Source: Wolbachia endosymbiont (group A) of Anomoia purmunda (GTDB lineage Bacteria > Pseudomonadota > Alphaproteobacteria > Rickettsiales > Anaplasmataceae). From it: a stretch of DNA of 64,000 nt. The stretch's first letter is position 1. Every line of letters begins with the position of its first letter. The stretch spans positions 992,001 through 1,056,000 of the forward strand of contig NZ_OX366362.1 in the NCBI RefSeq assembly GCF_947251545.1. Direction: 5' to 3'. Position numbers and translations under genes: made by a program. The notes beneath the pieces are model-generated. The model made no database searches, was not told the origin of the DNA, and saw nothing but the letters and a program-made list of their open reading frames with translations. Below, piece after piece: positions 1 through 9,231 of the stretch.

Positions 1-105
1 TTCTCAATGTTATGTAGTGGCAATTACTTGCTGGCACACATTCTTTTTATAATTCCAATAGCTGCATCGCTTGGCCATACGCGTCAAGTTAAGAAGCAAG
101 GGTAA
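1..105 (+). pseudogene. 3'-truncated membrane protein fragment
   Basis: The frame is open from the first base of the window and encodes a hydrophobic stretch (residues about 10-25, LLAHILFIIPIAASLG) typical of a transmembrane helix. It runs into the IS4 terminal inverted repeat at base 76 and stops in IS sequence at 103-105. The 5' part lies outside the window, so I cannot name the family; a transporter is plausible. It is read as a gene interrupted by the adjacent IS. Confidence 0.4.
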
Positions 106-1386
106 GAAAATTCAATGAACTTAAGGTGGATACTCTAGTTTTTCTATATCTATCTTTCACAGAAAATTGTGACCAGTCTGTGGTAAGTTTTTTCAGGAAA
201 ATTCTCAAATTATTAATTTTACTGCTTAACGCTAAAAACAACTCCCTAATCCTTCTTTTTAATTCAATGAATGCCTTTGTTAAACTCAGCTCTGTATTCT
301 CTTTCAGTTTTATACAACCAACTATTCCATGAAATATAAGAATTGCGCACAATTTAGCGTATAGTTCACATAATACTCTGTATGGTTTTCCTTTAAGTTC
401 GTCAAGCCTGATGTGACTCTTATACAATTTAAATAATAATTCAATCTGCCATCTTACCCTGTAAACTGTTAATACTTGTTCAGCGCTGATTTTACTCTCT
501 GGAACGTTAGTTATGAATATCGACCAATCCAGCAATTTTTGATTCTTTTGAGAAGATGTATATCCATGTGATTTTGCTAACTTATTAGCCCTTCTTCTTC
601 TAATTATAGACTGTTCTTCAGTTAATTTTTGACATATAATTCTCACTTTAATTTTTACTTCTTTTCCTAATAGCACTTCCATCTCTAGAAGGGATTGACC
701 TTCTAAACATTCCAACAACTCTATTTTTTGATTTGTTTCTATATCATATATATTGGTATCAGACTTATAACGACTAACAAAATATGCACCTGCTTCATCA
801 ATCTGTTTAAAAGAACTAGGCACAAAGTAGCCCAAATCAAATATTAGCAAATCATTGGCTGATAAACCGTTCAGATAATCCCTATAACCTTGATCCGACC
901 TTATTCCTTCTATTAAATTTAACTTATCTAGCGCTTGGTTCAGGTAATCAAAGACTAACTGCAGCTTTATTCCTGATTTGGTATTACTCTCACAATCTCT
1001 ATAGCTACTCCCATATCCTTTGTACATATCTTCCATGCTACTGGGCAGGCTAATATAATCCAAACCCTGTTTTGTAATTTCTATCGAGTCTTCATTTAGC
1101 AATTGGCACATTGTTTCTATGCTGCAATCACCAACTCCTATGTTACCAAAAACCATAGCTTTTATGAATGATGAGCCATTAAGTTTTCTCTTTCTTTTTA
1201 TAAAACCTACTGCAATTGATATTTCGTCTGCTTTTTCATTAAAGAATTCATTGAGGTCTTTTGATAAGCAAGCTATTCTGTCCATTGTAAGTTCTCTCAT
1301 TCACATATCCAAGAAGAACTTATACCTTATTCTTTTCCTTCACTCTATCAATTTTACTTACACTTTTCCTTAACTTGACGCGTATG
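76..1386. mobile_element. IS4-family insertion sequence, internally deleted copy A
   Basis: The ends are inverted repeats CATACGCGTCAAGTTAAG / CTTAACTTGACGCGTATG. The element is 1311 bp, against 1444 bp for the copy at 31112-32555, because it lacks 135 bp inside the transposase gene. No target duplication is visible: the left flank reads gcttggc and the right flank gtttatt. On the right it abuts the end of an IS66-type element, so it probably landed in that older element and recombination later removed one side. Confidence 0.9.
89..1300 (-). pseudogene. IS4-family transposase with 45-residue internal deletion
   Basis: The 403-residue frame is identical to the copy at 25397-26608. Compared with the longer copy at 30965-32470 it joins GLD directly to YISLPSS, losing 45 residues that include the LLDSS motif. 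In the IS4 family the first catalytic Asp of the DDE triad lies in a motif of this kind, so this protein is probably inactive even though its frame is open. The C-terminal DDE Glu region (YRVRWQIELLFKLYKSH, the YREK-like signature) is kept. The stop codon lies in the left terminal repeat. Confidence 0.8.
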
Positions 1387-1399
1387 GTTTATTGTAAGG

Positions 1400-1480
1400 A
1401 CTTATCTCACATTTACTCTATGATTATCTTTTTAGAGCACTTTGTCTACCTATTTTGCCACTCTGCTGAACGGATATAAC
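1400..1480. mobile_element. relic of an IS66-family element end
   Basis: This stretch matches the right end of the IS66-like element at 22295-22370 (ctctatgattatcttttta, then ctttgtctacc, ending ctgaacggata). Only about 80 bp survive next to IS4 copy A. No coding sequence remains. Confidence 0.65.
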
Positions 1481-1515
1481 CTAAGTTACTTTAGCTATAG
1501 ATAAAGAAACTTACA

Positions 1516-1544
1516 TTTCAATTATTTCACAATTTCTGTATAAT
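1516..1544 (+). promoter_or_regulatory. candidate sigma-70 promoter of prs-gatC
   Basis: A perfect -10 TATAAT at 1539-1544 lies 17 bp after a weak -35 (TTTCAA, 1516-1521) and 24 bp before the prs start codon. It is the best promoter match in the spacer between the IS66 relic and prs. It is assigned by consensus match only. Confidence 0.45.
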
Positions 1545-1567
1545 CTTAAAAACTCAATTAGTGCGTT

Positions 1568-2494
1568 ATGAAGATAATAATAGGTAATGCTAGTAAGGAA
1601 TTAGGGGAATCAGTAGTTAACCGGCTAGATGTTCAACCATCCTCTGCTTGGATATCAAAGTTTACCGATGGTGAGGTAAATGTAGAAGTAGCAAATGATC
1701 TATATAATCAAGAAGTATATATAATACAATCTCTTTCTCCCCCTGTGAATGATAATCTTATGGAGCTTCTGCTTATAATTGATGCAGTAAATAGATTAGG
1801 AGCCAAAAGGATAGTAGTAATTATTCCTTATTATGGATATAGCAGGCAAGATAGAATTATCAAGAACAATAATATGCAGTCTGCTTTAAGTGCCAAATTA
1901 GTTGCAAATCTTATTCAAACTGCAGGTGCAAGTAGTGTTGCAGTTATTGATTTGCACTCAAGTCAAATTGAAGGATTCTTTGATGTACCGATAACTAATT
2001 TGAACTGCTTTGAAGCATTTGTTGACTCTATACACACAGAAAATTTGGCAATTGTTGCACCTGATGTTGGAGCAATTGGCAGAGCACGTGCTTTTGCAAA
2101 GACTTTAGAGGAAAAGTATAAGATAGGGTTAAGTGATAAGATTATTGTAGTAGATAAATATAGGGAGAAAGCAGGCACATCTCAAGTAATGAACATAATA
2201 GGAGAAGTTGCAAATAAAAATTGTGTCATTGTTGATGATATAGTTGACTCTGGTGGAACATTGTGTAATGCAGCTCTTGCTTTAAAAGGCCACGGAGCAA
2301 AGTCCGTAATTTCATGCATCACACATGGCGTGCTTTCAGGAAGTGCAGTTGAGAAAATTTCTTCCTCTTCTTTAGATAAATTAGTGATTACGGATACCAT
2401 ACTTCACAAACTTGAAAAAACTGGTAAAATAGAAGTTGTTTCGGTCGCAGATATTTTAACTCACTTTATCCAAGGAGGTAAAGATGCCAGCTAA
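1568..2494 (+). CDS. prs: ribose-phosphate pyrophosphokinase (PRPP synthetase)
   Basis: This cytosolic enzyme makes PRPP from ribose-5-phosphate and ATP for purine, pyrimidine and NAD synthesis. At 308 residues it has the usual class I length. Visible motifs are DGEVNVEV near residue 34, the ATP-site segment PYYGYSRQDR near 93-102, DLHSSQIEGFF near 126-136, and the PRPP-binding loop VIVDDIVDSGGTL at about 220-232. The ATG start agrees with family N-termini (MKIIIGNASKELG). The gene overlaps gatC by 11 bp, which suggests a two-gene operon. Wolbachia retains purine synthesis (purE is at 18.3 kb), and PRPP would feed it. Confidence 0.96.
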   Translation: MKIIIGNASKELGESVVNRLDVQPSSAWISKFTDGEVNVEVANDLYNQEVYIIQSLSPPVNDNLMELLLIIDAVNRLGAKRIVVIIPYYGYSRQDRIIKNNNMQSALSAKLVANLIQTAGASSVAVIDLHSSQIEGFFDVPITNLNCFEAFVDSIHTENLAIVAPDVGAIGRARAFAKTLEEKYKIGLSDKIIVVDKYREKAGTSQVMNIIGEVANKNCVIVDDIVDSGGTLCNAALALKGHGAKSVISCITHGVLSGSAVEKISSSSLDKLVITDTILHKLEKTGKIEVVSVADILTHFIQGGKDAS

Positions 2495-2837
2495 GTCAAC
2501 AGAAGACGTTATTACTTCACTAATAGAATTTGCAAATAAGAGAAAAATAACAATTACCAAAGAAGAAATGCTTAAAATTGCACAGCTTGTAAGGATTAAG
2601 TTATCAAATGACGAGATTGATCACTACTCCAAAGAACTGACAATGCTGGATTGGATACATGATACTTTATTGCAAGTTAATACTGAAGGTGTTTCTCCTA
2701 TGCGTTATGGCAGTATAGACAAGGACATTCATGTACGCGATGATGTTATAAATTCTCAAAACATTAAAAAAGAGATATTGTCCAATACAAAACCTGAGCA
2801 TGGGTATTTCGTAGTGCCAAAGGTTATAAACGATTAA
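2484..2837 (+). CDS. gatC: Asp/Glu-tRNA amidotransferase subunit C
   Basis: This is the small subunit of the GatCAB complex, which converts Glu-tRNA(Gln) and Asp-tRNA(Asn) to the amidated forms; gatA and gatB are not in this window. The conserved core (ITKEEMLKIAQLVRIKLSNDE, then VSPM and a late VRDD) starts near residue 24, so the protein carries about 20 extra N-terminal residues compared with typical GatC. The chosen ATG is supported by a strong GGAGGT Shine-Dalgarno a few bases upstream, inside the 3' end of prs, implying coupled translation. Confidence 0.9.
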   Translation: MPAKSTEDVITSLIEFANKRKITITKEEMLKIAQLVRIKLSNDEIDHYSKELTMLDWIHDTLLQVNTEGVSPMRYGSIDKDIHVRDDVINSQNIKKEILSNTKPEHGYFVVPKVIND

Positions 2838-2873
2838 GGTAAAATAAGGCTCATATCAAACCTATAATAGATC

Positions 2874-3135
2874 GTATCTGTTCAGCAGAGTGGCAAAATA
2901 AGGTAACGAGAAAAGACAACTATAGGAACAAATGGGTGTCATTCCAGTGCTTGACACTGGAATCCAGTCCTTTTGCACAGTTCCATCAAAAACGTTGTAG
3001 AGGATTAACCGCTTTCGTGTTTACCAACTTAGTGCCCAATCTGGATCCCAGTGTCAAGCACTGGGATGACAAGAAAGGGAGCACTGGAATTTTTGTTTCA
3101 GTATTTGTACATTAGCCATGCATCTGAACAGATAC
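2874..3135. mobile_element. MITE with IS66-like ends and 8-bp target duplication (copy 1)
   Basis: This 262-bp non-coding element is bounded by GTATCTGTTCAG / CTGAACAGATAC inverted repeats, closely matching the GTATCCGTTCAG ends of the IS66-like element at 20933-22370. The flanks aatagatc (2866-2873) and aataaatc (3136-3143) form a 7/8 target duplication; 8 bp is characteristic of IS66-family insertion. The interior carries WPE palindromes (tgtcattccagtgcttgaca and its partner). A second copy lies inverted at 20668-20923. Confidence 0.85.
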
Positions 3136-3148
3136 AATAAATCTACTT

Positions 3149-4411
3149 TCAAAAATAAGACCAATCCGGTAAAGAAGCATTTGTGGGAGTGGAAACCATT
3201 TTTTGATTTTTCTTTACTAAGTCTACTAAATATAGTTTAGAGTTGCTTGGTGATTCTGTTCTTGTAAAAATGATTTCTCTGCCATTTGGTAGCCATGCCG
3301 GGGATTCAATTTTATGCCCCTCTGAAAGCAGACGTTCTTCTTTGCCATCTGGCTTCATAACTCCTATGTAAAATTTTCCTGACTGAATCTTTGTAAAAGC
3401 TATCAGATCTCCTTTTGGCGACCAAACAGGCGTAGCATATCTTCCACTTCCAACACTAATTCTTTTAGGTTTTTTACTTTTGTTAGTAAAATCGATAACG
3501 TACAGTTGCTGACTCCCACTTATATCAGAACTAAAAGCCATATACTTTTGATCTGGAGAAAAAGAGGGAGAAGTGCTTATAGCTGAACCTTTAGTAATTT
3601 TTTTTGTCCGTTTACTACTTAAATCCAAAGATAATATATTCGTTTCACCACCCAATGAGTGGGAAATTAAAAGAGATTTACCATCGGGAGAAAATCTTGG
3701 TGCAGAAACAACTCCTTCAAATGCGCTGATTATTGATTCAGTGTTATCTTTTAAATTTTTTAATATTATATAACTTTTACCATTTGCGTACGAGATATAA
3801 ACAATACCCTTTCCATTTGGTAAGAATCTCGGTGTTGACACAAATCTATCGCCATTTGTTAAGTATTTTATATTACTTCCATCTTGATTCATCACAGCAA
3901 TTTTACGCACAGATTTGTAGTTGCTATCTTTTTCTTCAGCAATATACGTGATTTTTGTGTTGAAGTGCCCTTTCTCACCAATCAATCTATCATGTATCAC
4001 ATCCGAAACGAGGTGACCAATTTTTCTCCAGTCTTTTGCTGGAAAAACAACTGACTGAGTAAGTAATTCTCTTTTTGTAAAAGTGTCAAATAAACGAAAT
4101 GATAGCTCTAATGCACTACCAGATATTTCGCTTAAACTTACTGTGACTACAGTATCGCTTTTCCAAGATTTAGATTCAGCTTCCGCGCCACGTTTTACAT
4201 TAAATAAGCCACAATTAGATAAATTTGTTCCTATTACCTTTGCAATATTTTCACTTAATTCCCTTTCCAACGCTGTTTTACATGTACATTTAGATACAGC
4301 AAGACCGATGTTACCAACACTGCTTTTTTTTATATCAACATATAAAGCAGCTTTTGTAAAATAAGGAATAAATAACAAAACAAGCAATATTAGTTGAACG
4401 AATAACTTCAT
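3149..4411 (-). CDS. tolB: TolB, Tol-Pal periplasmic beta-propeller protein
   Basis: TolB is the periplasmic component of the Tol-Pal envelope complex used in outer-membrane constriction at division. I chose the internal ATG at 4411 (MKLFVQLILLVLLF) because it begins a clean signal peptide (about residues 1-20) and has AGGAAG just upstream; a start 9 codons further out would spoil the signal. The N-terminal alpha/beta domain is followed by at least five propeller blades with the RFxPxGKxIxYxS signature (RFLPNGKGIVYIS, RFSPDGKSLLISH, SFSPDQKYMAFSS, VWSPKGDLIAFTK, WLPNGREIIFTR). The resulting length of 420 residues is normal. Confidence 0.93.
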   Translation of the reverse strand: MKLFVQLILLVLLFIPYFTKAALYVDIKKSSVGNIGLAVSKCTCKTALERELSENIAKVIGTNLSNCGLFNVKRGAEAESKSWKSDTVVTVSLSEISGSALELSFRLFDTFTKRELLTQSVVFPAKDWRKIGHLVSDVIHDRLIGEKGHFNTKITYIAEEKDSNYKSVRKIAVMNQDGSNIKYLTNGDRFVSTPRFLPNGKGIVYISYANGKSYIILKNLKDNTESIISAFEGVVSAPRFSPDGKSLLISHSLGGETNILSLDLSSKRTKKITKGSAISTSPSFSPDQKYMAFSSDISGSQQLYVIDFTNKSKKPKRISVGSGRYATPVWSPKGDLIAFTKIQSGKFYIGVMKPDGKEERLLSEGHKIESPAWLPNGREIIFTRTESPSNSKLYLVDLVKKNQKMVSTPTNASLPDWSYF

Positions 4412-4546
4412 TAGACTTCCTGCTTTGCTCTCTATCATCCCAGCAAACGTTTACTTTTGAAGGTAAACTGCACAACAAACGACGTCATGAAAGTAGCTGA
4501 TACACAACTGTTCAAACTTCTCGTGTTACAGTAGGTGACATTAACC

Positions 4547-4770
4547 TCTGATGTCATCCCAGTGCTTGACACATAACTATACGAACATTGCAATTTGTAG
4601 GTGGCAGGTGGTGTCATTCCAGTGCTTGACACTGGAATCCAGTTTTCTGGCAATTTCATCGATAATGTTGTATAGTGCGCTTGTTTACAATCAATTTTGC
4701 TGGATCCCAGTGTCAAGCACTGGGATGACACCCCTACCGGCAGGGATTGCTCTAAAATCACAACGTTCAT
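4547..4770. repeat. cluster of WPE-type palindromic repeats
   Basis: The spacer upstream of tolB holds several copies of the palindromic unit tgtcatcccagtgcttgaca...tgtcaagcactgggatgaca with ggaatccag / ctggatccc arms, in both orientations. It can be read as peptides (VIPVLDTGIQ, WIPVSSTGMTP) on either strand, but no genuine gene is seen. Confidence 0.85.
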
Positions 4771-4889
4771 ATAGTTGTGTGCTTGACACTGATTTTTTTT
4801 ATGGATTCCAGTATTGCATGCTGAAATAACATCAAAGAATACATTGTTAACTTCTTACTCAAATAATGGTTAATAAAAGAGGTATATTT

Positions 4890-6524
4890 CTATACCTGTT
4901 CTATCTGAACCTCAATTATAGGTCTTTTTAGTAAATATTCCTTTAAGATACTCAATATTGAACTTTCAATCTTATTTTTAATTTTTTTTGTTGGTTGCAA
5001 ACTAAACAACGACTCAACTTTCTTGACAATTTTCTGTATGATAGCTGCATCTTCTAGCACTTCAAAAACACCAGGTACAAATACTTTTGGTTTAGCAAGC
5101 AATTTATTTTTCTTGTTTACAACTGCTGTTACCACAATAACTCCAGCATCTCTCATTCTTTTACGCATTTTTATAACACTGCTCTCCGGATGACGTAGCA
5201 GCGTACCATCAATACCAAAGTAGTCAACATCAATTGAATCAACTTTTTCTCCGTTCTCCAAATTAACAATATCACCTGGTGCAATCATTATTGCTTTTGC
5301 CACACCGCACTCTTTAGCAAATTTTACATGTGCATGCGTGTGAATATATTCGCCGTGAACTGGAATAGACATCTTCGGTTTTATTAAAGAATACATTTCC
5401 TTTAGCTCTTCTCTTGTTGGATGCCCAGAAGCATGAACATGCTCTGTTTTTTCAGTAACAACTTCTACCCCCATCTCAATAAAGGCATTGAGCATGTTGT
5501 GCGCACGAGTTTCATTTCCAGGAATGATTTTTGACGAAAAGATCATGGTATCACCTTGCTGCATTTTAAATGCTTGATGACTCTTAGCAGCAAGTCTTGC
5601 GGTAGCTGCCAGTGGCTCACCTTGACAACCTGTGCAAAGTAGCACCAGTTCTTCCCTTGGAAAATTTACTGCTTCCTTTGCTTCAAGAAACTGAGGAGAA
5701 TCAGTTAAATAACCACTATCTTGCGCAACTTTCACTATTCTCCATAAAGATCTACCAAGTAAAACTACTTTTCTATTTAGTGCTTTTGCAGCTTGGCTTA
5801 TCGTTTCAATTCGTGCCACATTTGAAGCAAATAGCGAAACAGCAACTAATTTTTTAGACCGCTTTATTATGTTATAAATATTATTATAAATTTCACCTTC
5901 TGACTCAGGGTGATGCTTGCTTAATATATTGGTTGAATCGCAAATTGCTGCAAGCAGGTCACCTTTATCGCCAATTTCTTTTAGGAGCTCCATATTAGAA
6001 GTTAATCCAACAACAGGTTTTGGATCAAATTTCCAGTCTCCTGTATGGAGTGCACTACCCATTTCAGTGCTAATTAATATTGAATTTGCCTCAGGAATTG
6101 AATGAGTTACATTTATAAACTCGATGGTAAAAGGACCCAAATTTGTGCTGCCATTTATGTCCACCTCTTTCACAGGCACTATACCTTCCAATCGAAATTC
6201 TTTTAGTTTCTCTTTAAGAAAATTAACCGTAAATTTTGTTGTATATATGGAGCACTGCAACTCTTCCCACAAGTGGGGCACTGCACCGCAGTGATCCTCA
6301 TGTGCATGTGTAATTATTATTCCAAGTAAATCTTTTTTTCTTTGAGCAATAAAATCTATATCAGCAATAAGCAGCTCAACACCTGGCATAGTTTCATCTG
6401 CAAAACCAACACCAAGGTCGATCATAATCCACTTACCTTGGTAATGATATAGGCTAACATTCATCCCGATTCTTCCTACTCCCCCAAGCGGAAGAAATAA
6501 AAACTCATTTTTGTTTATATTCAT
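4890..6524 (-). CDS. rnj: ribonuclease J family metallo-beta-lactamase RNase
   Basis: RNase J enzymes are cytosolic 5'-exo/endoribonucleases in mRNA decay and rRNA maturation. The metallo-beta-lactamase core is clear: LPLGGVGRIGMN near the N-terminus, zinc motif HAHEDH (residues about 73-78), the HTGDWKFDP segment, the beta-CASP stretch and PVHGEYIH. The 544-residue length from ATG 6524 fits the family. An in-frame TTG at 6557, preceded by AAGG, would add 11 residues without family support. The gene stands alone between tolB and dnaJ. Confidence 0.9.
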   Translation of the reverse strand: MNINKNEFLFLPLGGVGRIGMNVSLYHYQGKWIMIDLGVGFADETMPGVELLIADIDFIAQRKKDLLGIIITHAHEDHCGAVPHLWEELQCSIYTTKFTVNFLKEKLKEFRLEGIVPVKEVDINGSTNLGPFTIEFINVTHSIPEANSILISTEMGSALHTGDWKFDPKPVVGLTSNMELLKEIGDKGDLLAAICDSTNILSKHHPESEGEIYNNIYNIIKRSKKLVAVSLFASNVARIETISQAAKALNRKVVLLGRSLWRIVKVAQDSGYLTDSPQFLEAKEAVNFPREELVLLCTGCQGEPLAATARLAAKSHQAFKMQQGDTMIFSSKIIPGNETRAHNMLNAFIEMGVEVVTEKTEHVHASGHPTREELKEMYSLIKPKMSIPVHGEYIHTHAHVKFAKECGVAKAIMIAPGDIVNLENGEKVDSIDVDYFGIDGTLLRHPESSVIKMRKRMRDAGVIVVTAVVNKKNKLLAKPKVFVPGVFEVLEDAAIIQKIVKKVESLFSLQPTKKIKNKIESSILSILKEYLLKRPIIEVQIEQV

Positions 6525-6732
6525 TAAATTTAAATTATTAAAACTTGAGAATAGCAAAACTTCGACCTTAAATAAAGAAATTTATTGCTTTTACATAGTT
6601 TTAAGGAACTAAGAAGTTTCTGTTGGCTAATAATAACACTATTGTTAAGTTTTCCATTAATAAGGTCAAAGAATTGCAGGATTAAATGAAAACCCGTAAA
6701 CAGTTACCCCTTTATGTCATTTAGCAGATTTC

Positions 6733-7851
6733 TTATTTTTTTTTTACTTTACTAAAAAACCCTTCAGATTGCTGTTGTACACTTGCATTTTCCTCTTCTT
6801 CAAGCGCTTTTAATAGTTCAATTTGCTTTTTAGTTAAATTTTTTGGATTTAAAGTCTCAACTATTACCTGTACATATAAATCACCACGAGCATGTGAGTT
6901 CATATATGGCATACCCTTTTCCCTACAACGTAGTTTGGTACCAGTTTGAGTGCCTTCAGGGACCTTTACTTTTATTTTAGCTCCATCAATTGATTGAATA
7001 TCGATTTCACCACCAAGCACTGCTAGTGTCATTCTTATAGGCACTTTACAGTGTAAATCTGCTTTATTTCTAGCAAAGATTTTATGGGAAATTATTTTCA
7101 CGTATACGTATAAATCTCCACTTTTTCCACCTTTTGTTCCAGTTTCTCCTTTACCACTTATCCTTACCTTAGCTCCTTCTTCTATGCCTTTTGGAATTGA
7201 AACGGATATATTTACTTCATCTCTTCTACGTCCACTTCCACCACATTTCTTACATTTATTTTGTATTATTTCTCCTTCCCCATAGCATGTAGTACATGTT
7301 CTTTCGATGGTAAAAAAGCCTTGTTGAGTTCTAATCCTACCGCTTCCCTTGCATGTGTGGCACTGAACTGGTTTAATTGCTCCTTCGCCACCTGTGCCTT
7401 GGCATGTATCACATTTTACATTTGTCACATAATGTATAGGCGCTTGTATTCCTTTAAATGCATCTTCTAAGGTAATTTCAAGATCATAACGTAGGTCTGC
7501 TCCAGATACTCCTGTTGTACTTCTTTTTGCTCTCGATCTACTTGCACCACCACCGAATCCTCCACCAAAGAAGTCATTGAATATGTCGCTAAAATCTCCT
7601 GCAGAACTGAAGCCTTGAAATCCACCAGAAGCACCTTCGTGGCCATAACGATCATAGCCTGCCCTTTTCTCAGAGTCAGACAGAACTTCATATGCAGCTG
7701 TTACCTCTTTAAATTTTTCCTCTGCTTCTTGATTGCCAGGATTTCTATCAGGATGATATTTTAACGCTAATTTTTTATACGCTTTTTTTATCTCATCAAT
7801 ACTGGCATTTTTGCCTACTTCCAGCAGATCATAGTAGTCTTTTTTGCTCAT
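6733..7851 (-). CDS. dnaJ: chaperone DnaJ
   Basis: DnaJ is the Hsp40 co-chaperone that stimulates DnaK ATPase. The J domain carries HPD at residues 33-35, followed by a Gly/Phe-rich linker (about 76-104) and four CxxCxGxG zinc modules with cysteines at 147/150, 164/167, 186/189 and 200/203. Two beta-sandwich substrate domains follow. All expected parts are present at the typical length of 372. dnaK is not adjacent. Confidence 0.97.
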   Translation of the reverse strand: MSKKDYYDLLEVGKNASIDEIKKAYKKLALKYHPDRNPGNQEAEEKFKEVTAAYEVLSDSEKRAGYDRYGHEGASGGFQGFSSAGDFSDIFNDFFGGGFGGGASRSRAKRSTTGVSGADLRYDLEITLEDAFKGIQAPIHYVTNVKCDTCQGTGGEGAIKPVQCHTCKGSGRIRTQQGFFTIERTCTTCYGEGEIIQNKCKKCGGSGRRRDEVNISVSIPKGIEEGAKVRISGKGETGTKGGKSGDLYVYVKIISHKIFARNKADLHCKVPIRMTLAVLGGEIDIQSIDGAKIKVKVPEGTQTGTKLRCREKGMPYMNSHARGDLYVQVIVETLNPKNLTKKQIELLKALEEEENASVQQQSEGFFSKVKKK

Positions 7852-7936
7852 ATATAATAGTTTAGTGCTTAACCTTTAAAGATAGGTATTACATATATTA
7901 ATTTCAAGTGTGACTTCTGTTTCCTATAAAATGTGG

Positions 7937-8011
7937 TGCACCCTGAGCGACTTGAACGCCCGACCTTTTGATCCGTAGTCAAATGCTCTAATCCAACTGA
8001 GCTAAGGGTGC
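7937..8011 (-). tRNA. tRNA-Arg (anticodon ACG)
   Basis: The minus strand folds as a full cloverleaf: acceptor GCACCCT/AGGGTGC, D stem GCTC/GAGC, anticodon stem TTTGA/TCAAA around loop CTACGGA, and T arm with TTCAAGT. Discriminator A is followed by an encoded CCA (7934-7936). Anticodon ACG would be edited to ICG by TadA, whose gene is at 33.0 kb. Confidence 0.95.
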
Positions 8012-8101
8012 TTTCACAAAGTTAACTTTAGCAGGTTTTGTGGCTTGATTCAATTAATTTGGCTAAAAATAAAACTGTTAATTTTATCATACGGTGAGCC
8101 C

Positions 8102-8850
8102 CTAATAATTCCTAAACTGCCGTTCCGCATCATCAGAAGGAGCACTTGGAAAAACACCTTGAAGATTTTGAAAATAGCTATCTACCGCTCCTTTAGCTTT
8201 CCCGATATTTTCTGATTCTTCCTCATGCTTCATATGAAAAGCTAAACCACCAGCAAAACATGCGAGAGAATTAATACCAAGAATGACTAAACTCCACGCT
8301 GGTAAGACTGGGTAAACAGCACAAGCTATCAAAGCTGCCAAAAAACAGCGCCAACCGCAAATTCTATATTCCTAAGCATCTTAAGTTTATTATCCAGGTA
8401 ATCTATTTTTTCTTCTTTTCTAGCCGTTTTTCTGCTGCTGTGATACCAAAAACACATACTAGCATGGAAAACAACACACACAACTGCAGCTACTATACCT
8501 AAAGCTAATAGTTTTCTACTGTCTTCTGAGTCTTTTTTCTTATCTTTTTCGCTTTGACAAAAGGCATTACTATTACTATTGTTAATATTTGTTATATTAT
8601 TAACCGTAGTGTGACCACGTCCACCGAATAAAGAATCAATCCAGAATTGTAATAGTAAATAATCCCAAAAACTTAAGCTATCATTTGAGTTTGAGCGTGG
8701 AAATTTTTCATACACATTTTTAAAATTCTCCTCACTCCAAGTTAAATTCGGTGTATTATTACAATGCTGTAGAAACCCTTCAATATTATTACCTGATTTC
8801 TTTATATAGGCTAACGCATACCTTTTTAAAACACTATCACTTGCTACCAT
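8102..8850 (-). pseudogene. hypothetical membrane protein split by frameshift at a T6 tract
   Basis: I do not recognise the family. The 5' part (8329-8850, 173 aa) has a soluble N-terminal region, an Asn-rich linker near 82-96, one TM helix near 112-133, then a basic region and the start of a second hydrophobic segment ending WQL. The 3' part (8102-8341) continues with hydrophobic sequence (AALIACAVYPVLPAWSLVILG) and a soluble tail. The two overlap at a run of six T on the coding strand (plus 8340-8345); one extra T would give VGAVFLAALIAC without a break. This is either a true frameshift mutation or slippage-dependent expression. Confidence 0.6.
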
Positions 8851-8938
8851 AAATACCCTCTTAAGTTAAGATTAAATTAATAAATACTTACTTACTATAA
8901 CAAGATAACATCTACTTGTCAACTTGAGCCTGATTCAA

Positions 8939-9231
8939 GTATCCGTTCAGAGTGTGGCAGAAGAACTTATTCAAATAAAGTAGGTGGTAAAATATAAACA
9001 TTTTATAAAGTGAAAAATGGACTTTTCAGACCACTGCCGAGCTAAAAAAGCCCTGTATTTCTCAGCTTTACTTCATTGGTTAATCCGCAACTGGGGTCTC
9101 TAGATCCCGCTAACACGTAGCGGAATGACGGTTTTTCAAATTGTTGATAAATCTAAGTCAGTTTAGCTATAATTTCCTAAGTTTGCTCACAATCTCTTGA
9201 CTTGACACATATGTTTTTTTCCCAAATGTTA
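8939..9231. repeat. spacer with a solo IS66-type end and a palindromic repeat
   Basis: The spacer starts with gtatccgttcag (8939-8950), matching the IS66/MITE terminus but with no partner end nearby. It also holds a second palindromic repeat type (tagatcccgctaacacgtag then cggaatgacgg, about 9099-9131) and an IS4-end-like ttgacttgacacatatg near 9196. No gene is visible. Confidence 0.5.

Noticed and set aside
4435-4829. Open frames giving peptides such as WIPVSSTGMTP on both strands
   Set aside because: They are translations of intergenic WPE palindromes; no RBS, no homology outside the repeat.
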